Source: Victivallales bacterium (lineage in GTDB: Bacteria > Verrucomicrobiota > Lentisphaeria > Oligosphaerales > Oligosphaeraceae). From it: 20,572 nucleotides of DNA. How positions within the stretch are numbered: the first letter of the stretch is position 1; every line of letters begins with the position of its first letter. Made by a program: the position numbers and the translations under genes. Positions 13,954-20,572 of this stretch are shown here, one piece after another. The notes below the pieces were generated by a model that worked only from the letters and a program-made list of their open reading frames with translations, had not been told where the DNA came from and searched no databases. The DNA is taken from the NCBI GenBank assembly GCA_900771165.1, contig CAAGMX010000148.1:1-20572 (forward strand), in the 5' to 3' direction.

Positions 13954-14606
13954 ATCCCATGCTTGCCCAGATCCCCGATGTGACCGGCATCATCGCCATT
14001 GTGATGCTGGTCTTCCTGGCGCTGATTTTCATCATTGCGGCAGACCGCTATCTCTATCTCCACCGCGCCCGGGTGGATACCTTCGAACTCCTCCGGGGAC
14101 TGCTGAACCAGCTCCGGGCCGGCAAGGTGAAGGAGGCGCTGGCCAACTGTGACGCCAAAACCGGCCCCGTGGGAGAGATCTTCCGCACCGCCATCGAACA
14201 TTGGCAGGACGGCGCCGCCGCCATCCGCCATGCCGTGGAGGAAACGGGACGCCTCCTGATCCCCCGGCTGGAGCGTAATCTGAAGCTGCTGGCCGCCTTC
14301 GCCAACATGACCCCGGTGGTGGGCCTGCTGGGAACCCTGGTCTCCCTCATCGGCGCCTTCGAGAAGATCAGCAATATCGAATTCCAGGGGGCCCAGGTCC
14401 TCTCCAAGGACATCAAGACGGCCCTGATCTGCACGGCTCTGGGGCTGCTGGCCTCCCTGGTCTGCCAGATCTGCCATGCGGTGCTGGTGGAGAAGGTGGA
14501 CCACCTCCTGGCGGAGATGGGAAAGGCCGCCGCGGAAATCACCTACTTCCTCACCCACAATCCTCCCCCCGCCGAGGAGGAGGAAACCTCCGGGGAGAAA
14601 GCCTAA
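13950..14606 (+). CDS. ExbB/TolQ/MotA-type proton channel family protein
   Basis: A 218-residue inner-membrane protein of the MotA/TolQ/ExbB family. Helix 1 is at about 12-31, followed by the cytoplasmic domain. Helices 2 and 3 lie at about 112-136 and 157-180, with the family signature NMTPVVGLLGTLVSLIGAF and then TALGLLASL. In ExbB and TolQ the third helix starts IAEAL with an essential glutamate (Glu176 in E. coli ExbB); here the aligned segment is IKTAL, so the acidic residue is replaced by threonine (Thr157). The ExbB Thr148-like position in helix 2 looks retained. The gene is 29 nt before an ExbD-like gene and close to a TonB-like gene, so the three probably form a complex. Upstream sequence lacks a Shine-Dalgarno site. 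Confidence 0.9.
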   Translation: MNPMLAQIPDVTGIIAIVMLVFLALIFIIAADRYLYLHRARVDTFELLRGLLNQLRAGKVKEALANCDAKTGPVGEIFRTAIEHWQDGAAAIRHAVEETGRLLIPRLERNLKLLAAFANMTPVVGLLGTLVSLIGAFEKISNIEFQGAQVLSKDIKTALICTALGLLASLVCQICHAVLVEKVDHLLAEMGKAAAEITYFLTHNPPPAEEEETSGEKA

Positions 14607-14635
14607 GCCCTCCCCTCACTACCCGCCCGATTCCC

Positions 14636-15139
14636 ATGGATTTCCAGTGGCGAACCCAATACCATCGGGTGACCTCCACCCTTCCCGTCGTGATCGGCAT
14701 GCTGGGGCTCTTCTGTGTGCTGATGGTGGTCTTTCTGATCTGCAGCCAGCGGGTCTCCCTGCCGGGCACCTCCATCGATCTGCCCCGCTTCGACAACGAG
14801 GAACTCACTCCCCTGGTGAAGACCGTCATCACCGTCACCGCCGACGGCACGCTCTTCTATAACGCCAGCCGGCTCAAAGACCTGGAGGCCTTCAACAAGG
14901 TGCTCCTGGATCTGGCCCAGAAGTATCAGGAGGGCCAGGCGAAACTGGAGGAGCCCTCCCCGGAACGCCGCCCCAAGGTGGTCTTCTACGTGGACCAGAA
15001 TGCTCCCCTGAGCACGGTGACACAGCTCTTCGACATCGCCCGGGGCGCAAAATTCGATGCCTATCTGGCGACCAACGGCGCCAGTCTGCGCAACAACAAG
15101 AACTATGTCCCCTCCCTTGATGAAAACGACGGCCTCTGA
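14636..15139 (+). CDS. ExbD/TolR-like protein
   Basis: A 167-residue protein with a short cytoplasmic N-terminus, one membrane helix (about 17-37) and a periplasmic domain, the ExbD/TolR plan. After the helix comes SLPGTSIDLPRFD, like the vDLP segment of ExbD. Next is VITVTADGTLFYN, matching the usual V.I..DG.......V... strand. KVVFYVDQNAPLSTVTQLFD then matches the terminal V.I.AD....Y..vv..ld pattern. The helix reads PVVIGML where ExbD/TolR have PLVDVML. The essential aspartate (Asp25 in E. coli ExbD) is therefore replaced by isoleucine, and no acidic residue is present in the helix. The start follows a pyrimidine-rich 29-nt spacer. The downstream TonB-like gene overlaps its last 20 nt. Confidence 0.85.
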   Translation: MDFQWRTQYHRVTSTLPVVIGMLGLFCVLMVVFLICSQRVSLPGTSIDLPRFDNEELTPLVKTVITVTADGTLFYNASRLKDLEAFNKVLLDLAQKYQEGQAKLEEPSPERRPKVVFYVDQNAPLSTVTQLFDIARGAKFDAYLATNGASLRNNKNYVPSLDENDGL

Positions 15140-15977
15140 ACATCCGTCGGCTCTTCGCCGACGGGAGGGAAGGGGGCCGCGGGAACGGGAGGGGGAGCAC
15201 AAGTGGCGGCGTCTTTTCCTGGCGGTTCTGGTGGTGCTATTGCTCCATCTTCCCTTCCTGCTGCTGCCCCGGGGGGAGGAGAAGCGCTCCTCCTCCCCGC
15301 CCGCCTACCGTCTGGCGGCCATTTCCCGTCCGGAGAATGTAGCCACGTCCCAGGAGATGGAGATATGGAAGTGGATTGAGATGGCGGAGCCTTCCCAGTG
15401 GTATTATCCCACAGGGGAGGGCTTTTCCCGTTTCAACCGGCGCTCTCCTCTGCCCTGGCCCCAGGCGCCCTCCTTCGCCCTGACGCCTCTGCCCCTTTCT
15501 CCCCTTTCTCTCCCTGACCACCGCCTGGCCCCGGCTCTTCCGCCTCCGGACGATCTGGCCCTTCTTCCGGCCCTTCCCGCCGTGGCGCCTCTGGTGCCTG
15601 TCCGGGAGGATTCTCCCCTGGATCCCCTGCCTCCCCAATGGCGGCGGGAGGGCGGTGGCGTGCTGAAGACGCCGCCTCCCCTCTCTCCCGAAACTCTGGC
15701 CTTGCTGGAGAAACCGGAAATCCGCCAGCGCCTCTGGCAGCAGCAGGAGAATGGACTGGGGGAAAGCCTTCCCCGCCCCGCCACGGTGATGGAACTCCAG
15801 TTCCTCCCCGGCTTCTCCATGCCCCGGGTGCTTCTCCGCCGCTCCTGCGGCGTGCCTGAACTGGACCAGGAGGCCCTCCATGCCCTGCGGACGGTTCTTC
15901 GACGACAGGCGGGACCCCGCCTCTGGGAGGGCGCTCCCGCCTCCCGGTTCTCCCTGGCGGTGGAGTGGCTCCGCTGA
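15120..15977 (+). CDS. TonB-like proline-rich protein
   Basis: A 285-residue protein with the TonB plan: a basic N-terminus, one membrane helix (about 32-50, containing His43), a long proline-rich periplasmic linker (about 95-190) and a small C-terminal domain (about 223-285). That domain begins VMELQFLPG and contains MPRVLLRRSCGVPELDQEAL, close to the TonB pattern V..V.V.rSSG...LD.aAl.a. It ends with FSLAVEWLR, like the terminal TonB strand. TonB would contact outer-membrane receptors or other partners; no receptor gene is in the window. I chose ATG 15120, which overlaps the ExbD-like gene by 20 nt and precedes the helix; the frame is open further upstream, but that would reach deep into exbD. 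The three-gene order ExbB-ExbD-TonB supports the call. Confidence 0.72.
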   Translation: MKTTASEHPSALRRREGRGPREREGEHKWRRLFLAVLVVLLLHLPFLLLPRGEEKRSSSPPAYRLAAISRPENVATSQEMEIWKWIEMAEPSQWYYPTGEGFSRFNRRSPLPWPQAPSFALTPLPLSPLSLPDHRLAPALPPPDDLALLPALPAVAPLVPVREDSPLDPLPPQWRREGGGVLKTPPPLSPETLALLEKPEIRQRLWQQQENGLGESLPRPATVMELQFLPGFSMPRVLLRRSCGVPELDQEALHALRTVLRRQAGPRLWEGAPASRFSLAVEWLR

Positions 15978-16012
15978 TCCTTCCCCCACCCCCTTCTCTC
16001 TTCCGGCGCCTC

Positions 16013-16294
16013 ATGCCCATCTCCCGCCTTCTTCTCCTCTATACCCTGCTGGCCCTGCTGGGAGGCCTTCTCCTCCTCCTGGCGGAAAAGCTGTGGTTCA
16101 GCAACCATAACTGGCACCTTTCCCGCTCCAAGCTGCTCACCTGCAGCAAATGCGGGAATGTCTTTTCCCTGGCGCGGCAGTCGGTGGACCGGCGTTGCCC
16201 CCTCTGCGGCGGCCGCACCCAGCCCTTCCAGATGCCTTACTCCGGCATCCATGAGACGCTGAAACAGCGTGCCCGTCACCTAAAGGAATCCTAG
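16013..16294 (+). CDS. Small membrane protein with a zinc-ribbon
   Basis: A 93-residue protein with one N-terminal membrane helix (about 5-24) and a zinc-ribbon: Cys44 and Cys47 in TCSKCGN, Cys62 and Cys65 in RCPLCGG. The ribbon is followed by a short helical tail (HETLKQRARHLKES). I do not recognise a named family. I prefer ATG 16013 over a GTG at 15965 that lies inside the TonB-like gene, because the helix then begins just after the start. It sits 35 nt after the TonB-like gene and 3 nt before rsmD, so it is likely part of the same transcript. The pyrimidine-rich 35-nt spacer has only four purines. A role as an accessory to the envelope complex or in metal sensing is guesswork. Confidence 0.7.
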   Translation: MPISRLLLLYTLLALLGGLLLLLAEKLWFSNHNWHLSRSKLLTCSKCGNVFSLARQSVDRRCPLCGGRTQPFQMPYSGIHETLKQRARHLKES

Positions 16295-16297
16295 GCC

Positions 16298-16894
16298 ATG
16301 CGCATTGTCTCCGGCCTGGCCAGGGGCATTCGGCTGGCAGTTCCCGATGATGATGGCGTGCGCCCCACCGAGGACAAGGTGAAGGAATCCCTCTTTTCCA
16401 CCCTGGGGGATCTCCGGGGAAGCCGGGTGCTGGACCTTTTCTCCGGCACAGGCGCCCTGGGGCTGGAGGCCCTTTCCCGGGGGGCGGCGCGGGTGGTCAT
16501 GGTGGAGAAGGATCCCTGGCATCTGGCGGTGATCCGGGAGAATCTCCAGAGGGTGCAGAAGGCCATGGCCCCCCATCCTGTGGGGGAAGTGGTGCTGCTG
16601 GGGGGGGATGCGGCGCAAATGCCCCGTCGCCTTTCCGGGGAGGAGAGCTTTGATTTCCTGCTGGCGGATCCTCCCTACCATCCCCGCCCCGGCCAATATG
16701 GGGCCCGGGAGCTGCTGCTGGATCCGGGGTGGCTTCCCTTCGCCGCCCCCGGGGCCATCCTGGCGTTGGAGCATCATTCCGAGGACCGGAATCTTCCCTG
16801 GGCGCCCCTGACACCTTGGCGTCTCCTCAAGGAGCGCAGCTTCGGCATCCGCACCGTCTCCTACGCCACCGCCGCTCCCGCCCCTGCGCCATGA
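16298..16894 (+). CDS. rsmD: 16S rRNA (guanine966-N2)-methyltransferase RsmD
   Basis: A 198-residue SAM-dependent enzyme that methylates G966 of 16S rRNA during 30S assembly. The opening MRIVSGLARGIRL and RPTEDKVKESLFSTL are the standard RsmD N-terminus. The SAM site is VLDLFSGTGALGLEALSRGA (about 44-63) followed by VVMVEKD, and the catalytic motif is DPPY (124-127). Length matches the family. It starts 3 nt after the zinc-ribbon gene, with a weak purine patch (AAAGGA) upstream, and its TGA overlaps the ATG of the next gene (ATGA at 16891-16894). Its position between the envelope cluster and folate/RNA genes looks like an ordinary housekeeping junction. Confidence 0.95.
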   Translation: MRIVSGLARGIRLAVPDDDGVRPTEDKVKESLFSTLGDLRGSRVLDLFSGTGALGLEALSRGAARVVMVEKDPWHLAVIRENLQRVQKAMAPHPVGEVVLLGGDAAQMPRRLSGEESFDFLLADPPYHPRPGQYGARELLLDPGWLPFAAPGAILALEHHSEDRNLPWAPLTPWRLLKERSFGIRTVSYATAAPAPAP

Positions 16895-17499
16895 TGCCTT
16901 CCCCCTCCGACGACCCTTCCCGGGAGGCCAAGCAGGCCCTTCGCCGCCGGATGCAGGAATGTCTCCGCCACGTTCCTCCGCTGCCGGCGGAGCTGCCCTC
17001 CTTCCGCCGCCTCCTGGCGGATCCCCTTTTCCAGAATGCCTCGGCGCTGGTGGGCTACATCCCCATCCAGGCGGAGCTGCCGGTGCTGCCTCTGCTGAAC
17101 CAGGCCCTCCGCCAGGGAAAACGCCTCCTTCTTCCCCGGTTCCAGGAGGGCGGATACACCCTGGCCCTGGTGCGGAATCTGGAGGAGGATCTGCAGCCCG
17201 GAAAATACCGGATCCCGGAACCCGCTCCCTCCTGCCCCGAGGTCCTGGAACTTCCGGACCCCGCCCTCTGGCTCATTCCCGGCCTGGCCTTCGACCGCCG
17301 CGGCACCCGCCTGGGCAGAGGAGGCGGATTCTACGACCGACTCCGGTCCCGCTTCCCCGGAGGATTCCCTCTGGGACTCTGCCACCAGTGCCAGCTGCTG
17401 GAGACGGAGGAAATCCCTTCCGAACCCTGGGACCGCCCCGTCCGCCTCATTCTCACCCCCGAACAATGGGTGATTCCCCATGCCCTTCTTCCTTCTTGA
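16891..17499 (+). CDS. 5-formyltetrahydrofolate cyclo-ligase family protein
   Basis: A 202-residue protein of the 5,10-methenyltetrahydrofolate synthetase family, which uses ATP to convert 5-formyl-THF to 5,10-methenyl-THF. The N-terminal REAKQALRRRMQE is the usual first helix. YIPIQAELPVLPLL and the phosphate/folate loop PGLAFDRRGTRLGRGGGFYDR (about 130-150) are diagnostic, as is GKYRIPEP. The C-terminus has the typical E.WDRPV..ILTPE end. I set the start at ATG 16891, in the ATGA overlap with rsmD, because the open frame upstream only reads rsmD in another frame. The 3' end overlaps the RNase Y start by 20 nt, so the three genes are translationally linked. Confidence 0.9.
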   Translation: MMPSPSDDPSREAKQALRRRMQECLRHVPPLPAELPSFRRLLADPLFQNASALVGYIPIQAELPVLPLLNQALRQGKRLLLPRFQEGGYTLALVRNLEEDLQPGKYRIPEPAPSCPEVLELPDPALWLIPGLAFDRRGTRLGRGGGFYDRLRSRFPGGFPLGLCHQCQLLETEEIPSEPWDRPVRLILTPEQWVIPHALLPS

Positions 17500-19144
17500 C
17501 ATCATTCCCAGGGCCCTGCAGGCGCAGCAGAGCTATCTGTCTCCGGAGCAGGAGGCGGAGCTCAACACCCTTCAGCTCTGGTTCCTCAGCGGCGCCAGCC
17601 TGCTTCTGGTGTTTCTGGTGCTCTGGCAGATCCTGTCCGGCAACCGCCGCAGCCGGATGGAGGAGGCCATTCGCCGGGAGCAGGAGGAGGCCCGCGCCAC
17701 CATCCAGTCTTCCCAGGAGCAGGCCAAGGTTCAGGCGGAGGCCATTGTGAAGGAGGCGGAGCTCAAGGCGAAGGAGGCGCTGATGGCCGTCCGGGAGGAG
17801 GGAGAACGGGAAAAGGAGAAGAACCGCGCCGAACTCCGGCTGCAGGCCGAACGCCTCAGCGCTCGGGAGGATTCCCTGGAACAACGCCTGGAACTCCTCC
17901 AGGAACGGCTGGAGGAAATGGACCGCCGCAGCGACGCCTTCAAGGAGGCGGACCGTAAACTCCAGGCCGACCGCCAAAGCCTGGAGGAGGCCCGCAAGGT
18001 TCTCCAGGAGGAACGGGCCCGCCTGGCGGGAACCTCCCTGGAGGAGGCCCGGCGGGAACTCCTGGAGGAACTCCGCCGGGAAATGACCGCCGAACGGGCC
18101 GCCCTGGTCCGGCAGCAGCAGGAGGAGGGACGCCAGATTCTCCTGGAACAGGGCAGGGAGATTCTCCTGGCCTCCATGGAACGCTGCGCCCCCACTCTGG
18201 CCCAGGAGGATGCCACGTCCACCATCTCCCTCCCCAATGAAGAGATGAAGGGACGGATCATCGGAAAGGATGGACGGAACATCCGGGCCCTGGAGGCCGC
18301 CACCGGCACCACCATCCTGGTGGACGAGGCCCCCCAGACGGTGGTGATCTCCTGCTTCGATCCCCTGCGGCGGGAAGTGGCCCGGCGGGCCCTGGAAAAA
18401 CTGGTGGACGACGGACGCATCCATCCCAGCCGGGTGGAGGAACTGGCGGAGATCATCCGCCAGGAACTGCAGGAGCAGATGCGCCAGAAGGGCGAGGAGG
18501 CCGCCCAGCGGCTCTCCCTGGTGCTTCCGGAAAAACTGCTGGATGTGCTGGGGCGCCTGGAATACCGGCACAGCTTCTCCCAGAATGTGCTTCAGCACTC
18601 CCTGGAGGTGGGCACCCTGGCGGGAATGCTGGCGGCGGAAATGGGACTGCCCCAGGAGCAGGCTCGTCGCGCTGGATTGCTGCACGACATCGGGAAGGCG
18701 CTGCCCTCGGAGGGCCCCGGAGGCCATGCGTCCCTGGGCGCGGAATTGCTTCGGAGCCTGGGGGAGGATCCGGTGGTGGTGAATGCGGTGGCGGCCCACC
18801 ACAACGAAGTCCCCATGGAATCCGGCATCGCCGTCATTGTCCAGGTGTGTGATGCGGTCAGCGCATCCCGTCCCGGTGCCCGTTCGGAGACCACGGAGCT
18901 GTTTTTGCGTCGTCTGGAGGCCTTGGAGCGCATTGGCGGTTCCTTTGCCGGCGTCGAGAGTTGTCACGTTCTCCAGGCGGGGCGTGAGATCCGGGTTTTG
19001 GTGCGTCCCCAGGAAGTTTCCCAGGAGCAGTCCCAGCTTTTGGCCCGGGAGATGGCCCGTCGGATTCAGGCGGAGGTGCGCTATCCCGGCCAGATCCGGG
19101 TCACGGTGATCCGGGAGACCCGGGCCGTGGAATACGCCTGCTGA
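17480..19144 (+). CDS. rny: Ribonuclease Y
   Basis: A 554-residue membrane-anchored endoribonuclease that initiates mRNA decay. One membrane helix (about 31-52) is followed by a long Glu/Arg/Gln-rich coiled coil (about 58-230), a KH domain with GRIIGKDGRNIR (about 258-269), and an HD domain. The HD domain carries the metal-binding His-Asp pair in LLHDIGKA (His402-Asp403) and an upstream HSLEVG. The later VSASRPGAR is also typical of RNase Y. Usual length is about 520, so it is slightly long. The helix is preceded by about 30 residues instead of standing near the N-terminus. The ATG at 17480 overlaps the cyclo-ligase gene by 20 nt. No other start lies before the helix in a useful place. Confidence 0.96.
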   Translation: MPFFLLDIIPRALQAQQSYLSPEQEAELNTLQLWFLSGASLLLVFLVLWQILSGNRRSRMEEAIRREQEEARATIQSSQEQAKVQAEAIVKEAELKAKEALMAVREEGEREKEKNRAELRLQAERLSAREDSLEQRLELLQERLEEMDRRSDAFKEADRKLQADRQSLEEARKVLQEERARLAGTSLEEARRELLEELRREMTAERAALVRQQQEEGRQILLEQGREILLASMERCAPTLAQEDATSTISLPNEEMKGRIIGKDGRNIRALEAATGTTILVDEAPQTVVISCFDPLRREVARRALEKLVDDGRIHPSRVEELAEIIRQELQEQMRQKGEEAAQRLSLVLPEKLLDVLGRLEYRHSFSQNVLQHSLEVGTLAGMLAAEMGLPQEQARRAGLLHDIGKALPSEGPGGHASLGAELLRSLGEDPVVVNAVAAHHNEVPMESGIAVIVQVCDAVSASRPGARSETTELFLRRLEALERIGGSFAGVESCHVLQAGREIRVLVRPQEVSQEQSQLLAREMARRIQAEVRYPGQIRVTVIRETRAVEYAC

Positions 19145-19284
19145 GTCCCCCGCTTCTCCCCGCTGCCCTTTTCCACATCCTCATCCCTCTCCCCCGGCGT
19201 TTGTCGCGAAAGCCACTGCCATGCTAAGCAGACGGCTTCGCCGCCAGAGGGGAGGGCACATTCACCCTCAGAACAGGAGGCCCT
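19145..19284 (+). promoter_or_regulatory. Intergenic region upstream of the Lrp/AsnC gene
   Basis: The first 55 nt are strongly pyrimidine-rich. A possible weak promoter is TTGTCG (19201-19206) with CTAAGC after a 17-nt spacer, but the -10 match is poor. A short stem (CGGC, TTC, GCCG) lies near 19232-19242. The strong Shine-Dalgarno site AGGAGG (19275-19280) is 4 nt before the ATG at 19285, one of the best in the window. Confidence 0.4.
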
Positions 19285-19773
19285 ATGAATTGGCAAGATT
19301 TGTGTGATTCCACCCTCGCATTGCTGAAGCGAGACGCCCGTATCCCCGTCCAGGAAATCGCCGACCGCCTGGCGGTGCCCGCCCAGGAAGTGACCAAGGC
19401 CATCGCCGAGCTGGAGAGCCAGGGGCGCATCCTGGGATACACGGCCCTGACGGGAGAGGAGGAGAGCCAGACCCGGGCCATCATCGAAGTCCAGATCCAG
19501 CCGGAGCGGGACTCCGGATTCGACGCCATCGCCCAGAGGATCTGCAAGTTCGACGAGGTGGTCTCGGCCTACCTGGTGTCCGGACGCTATGATCTCCATC
19601 TGGAGGTGGTGGGAAACTCCCTCCAGGATGTGGCCCATTTCGTGGCCAGCAAACTTTCCACACAGCCCGGCGTGAAGTCCTGCGCCACCCTCTTTCTGCT
19701 GAAGAAGTACAAGGAAGCGGGAATCGAACTGCAGAAGGAGGAAGATTATGAGCGTCTCCAAGTCTCCATGTAA
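19285..19773 (+). CDS. Lrp/AsnC family transcriptional regulator (AlaR-like)
   Basis: A 162-residue regulator with an N-terminal winged helix-turn-helix (about 1-60; RDARIPVQEIADRLAVPAQE is the recognition region) and a C-terminal RAM ligand-binding domain (about 65-150). In the RAM part, VSAYLVSGRYDLHLEVVG is the typical V.....tG.yD..l.v.. pattern. The family forms dimers to octamers and responds to amino acids. A strong Shine-Dalgarno site supports the ATG. The downstream aminotransferase gene overlaps its last 26 nt. This pairing matches Bacillus subtilis alaR-alaT, where the regulator controls an alanine transaminase. A similar local control circuit is likely, but the ligand is inferred from neighbourhood only. 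Confidence 0.93.
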   Translation: MNWQDLCDSTLALLKRDARIPVQEIADRLAVPAQEVTKAIAELESQGRILGYTALTGEEESQTRAIIEVQIQPERDSGFDAIAQRICKFDEVVSAYLVSGRYDLHLEVVGNSLQDVAHFVASKLSTQPGVKSCATLFLLKKYKEAGIELQKEEDYERLQVSM

Positions 19774-20572
19774 TTCCGGGAACCCCTCCCGCCCCCGGGT
19801 GGCGCCCCATATTCAATGCGTGCCCAAAAGCGGCATCCGGAAGTTCTTTGATCTGGTGAGCACCATGCGGGGGGTGATCTCCCTGGGCATCGGCGAGCCG
19901 GATTTCGTCACCCCCTGGCGCATCCGGGAGGCCATGCTCTACTCCCTCCAGAAGGGCTATACCCACTACACCTCCAATCTGGGGGACAAGCGGCTGCGGG
20001 AGGCCATCTGCCAGCATTTTCAGCAGCGGTATGGCGGCGAGTACCGCCCCGAAAACCAGTGTCTGGTCACCGTGGGCGTCTCCGAGGGCCTGGATCTGGC
20101 GGTGCGGGCCGTGGTCTGCCCGGGGGATGAAGTGCTCTATCACGAACCCTGCTACGTCTCCTACGGGCCCACCGTGGCCATGGCCCACGGCGTCCCGGTG
20201 TCCGTGCGCACCCGGGCGGAACATGACTTCGTGGTGCAGGTGGAGGATCTGGAGAAGGCCGTCACCCCCCGGACCAAGGTGCTGATGCTGAACTATCCCA
20301 ACAATCCCACCGGAGCGGGCATGACCTGGGAGGACAAGCAGAAGGTGGCGGAGTTCGCCATCCGGCACGATCTCCTGGTGTTCTCCGACGAGATCTACGA
20401 GGACCTTTCCTACATTCCCCGCTCCCCCTCCATCGCCACTCTGCCGGGCATGGCGGAGCGCACCGTGGTCTTCAACGGCTTCAGCAAAGCCTACGCCATG
20501 ACGGGTATGCGCGTGGCCTACGCCCTGGGACCCCAGGATATCATCGATGCCATGATGAAGATCCACCAGTAC
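19748..20572 (+). CDS. Class I/II pyridoxal-phosphate aminotransferase (AlaT/PatA-like), 5' part only
   Basis: The first 275 residues of a fold-type I aminotransferase, open to the window edge. The start ATG at 19748 lies within the Lrp gene (26-nt overlap). Family features in order: SLGIGEPDFVTPWRIREA, YTHYTSNLGDKRLREAI, NYPNNPTGAG (asparagine and NPTG, about 182-191), SDEIYEDLSY (with Asp214) and the PLP lysine Lys247 in FNGFSKAYAMTGMR. These match the aspartate/aromatic/alanine aminotransferase group of about 390 residues, so about 115 residues are missing beyond the window. The Lrp neighbour favours alanine transaminase activity, but aromatic or N-acetyl-diaminopimelate specificity is equally possible from sequence. 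Confidence 0.95.
   Translation, partial: MSVSKSPCNSGNPSRPRVAPHIQCVPKSGIRKFFDLVSTMRGVISLGIGEPDFVTPWRIREAMLYSLQKGYTHYTSNLGDKRLREAICQHFQQRYGGEYRPENQCLVTVGVSEGLDLAVRAVVCPGDEVLYHEPCYVSYGPTVAMAHGVPVSVRTRAEHDFVVQVEDLEKAVTPRTKVLMLNYPNNPTGAGMTWEDKQKVAEFAIRHDLLVFSDEIYEDLSYIPRSPSIATLPGMAERTVVFNGFSKAYAMTGMRVAYALGPQDIIDAMMKIHQY

Noticed and set aside
11934..14558. 874-codon minus-strand open frame
   Set aside because: In register opposite the 549-residue protein and exbB-like genes; no domain, and explained by the same codon avoidance.
15965..16012. GTG 15965 as start of the zinc-ribbon protein
   Set aside because: It lies inside the TonB-like gene and adds a Pro-rich head; ATG 16013 places the membrane helix at the N-terminus.
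17453..18967. 504-codon minus-strand open frame opposite RNase Y
   Set aside because: Composition (Leu, Gly, Gln runs) is the antisense image of the coiled coil; RNase Y itself is unambiguous.

Overview
The window is dense, GC-rich bacterial chromosome (roughly 60-65% G+C by eye) with about 17 protein genes, no rRNA or tRNA, no insertion sequence and no CRISPR array. A tail-specific protease and an ExbB/ExbD/TonB-like set indicate a two-membrane (diderm) organism. RNase Y, a LemA pair and a RarA-methyltransferase fusion together fit the Planctomycetes-Verrucomicrobia-Lentisphaerota-Kiritimatiellota group. That placement is an inference from gene content, not a demonstrated assignment.

Left part (1-5947, plus strand). 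It starts inside a Prc/Tsp S41 protease, followed by an FMN-dependent nitronate monooxygenase/FabK-like enzyme. Next come a LemA protein and a 610-residue two-helix membrane protein resembling DUF3137, separated by a strongly structured intercistronic region. A lower-GC stretch then carries a YhcG/DUF1016 PDDEXK nuclease that lacks its usual N-terminus, and an ATGA-overlapping 33-codon stub whose first residues look like the start of a type I restriction HsdS subunit. This looks like the remnant of a decayed restriction-type island.

Middle (6002-9658, minus strand). Threonine synthase and a RarA AAA+ ATPase fused to a methyltransferase-like domain form a two-gene operon with a 6-nt gap. A divergent control region of about 200 bp separates it from the rest.

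Right part (9862-20572, plus strand). A DJ-1/PfpI protein is followed by a tightly packed set: an ABC-2 type permease with a large extracytoplasmic domain, a membrane-anchored 549-residue helical protein, an ExbB/TolQ-like protein, an ExbD/TolR-like protein, a TonB-like proline-rich protein and a small membrane zinc-ribbon protein. I read this as one envelope-spanning module. The ExbB- and ExbD-like subunits both appear to lack the acidic residues that carry protons in the classical systems. It is the best candidate here for an undescribed system. Housekeeping genes follow with overlaps (rsmD, 5-formyltetrahydrofolate cyclo-ligase, RNase Y). Last is an Lrp/AsnC regulator overlapping a class I aminotransferase that runs off the window end, an arrangement like Bacillus alaR-alaT.

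Several plus-strand genes, mainly in the envelope module, lack a Shine-Dalgarno sequence and are preceded by pyrimidine-rich tracts, whereas lemA, its partner, the HsdS stub and the Lrp gene have clear purine-rich sites.
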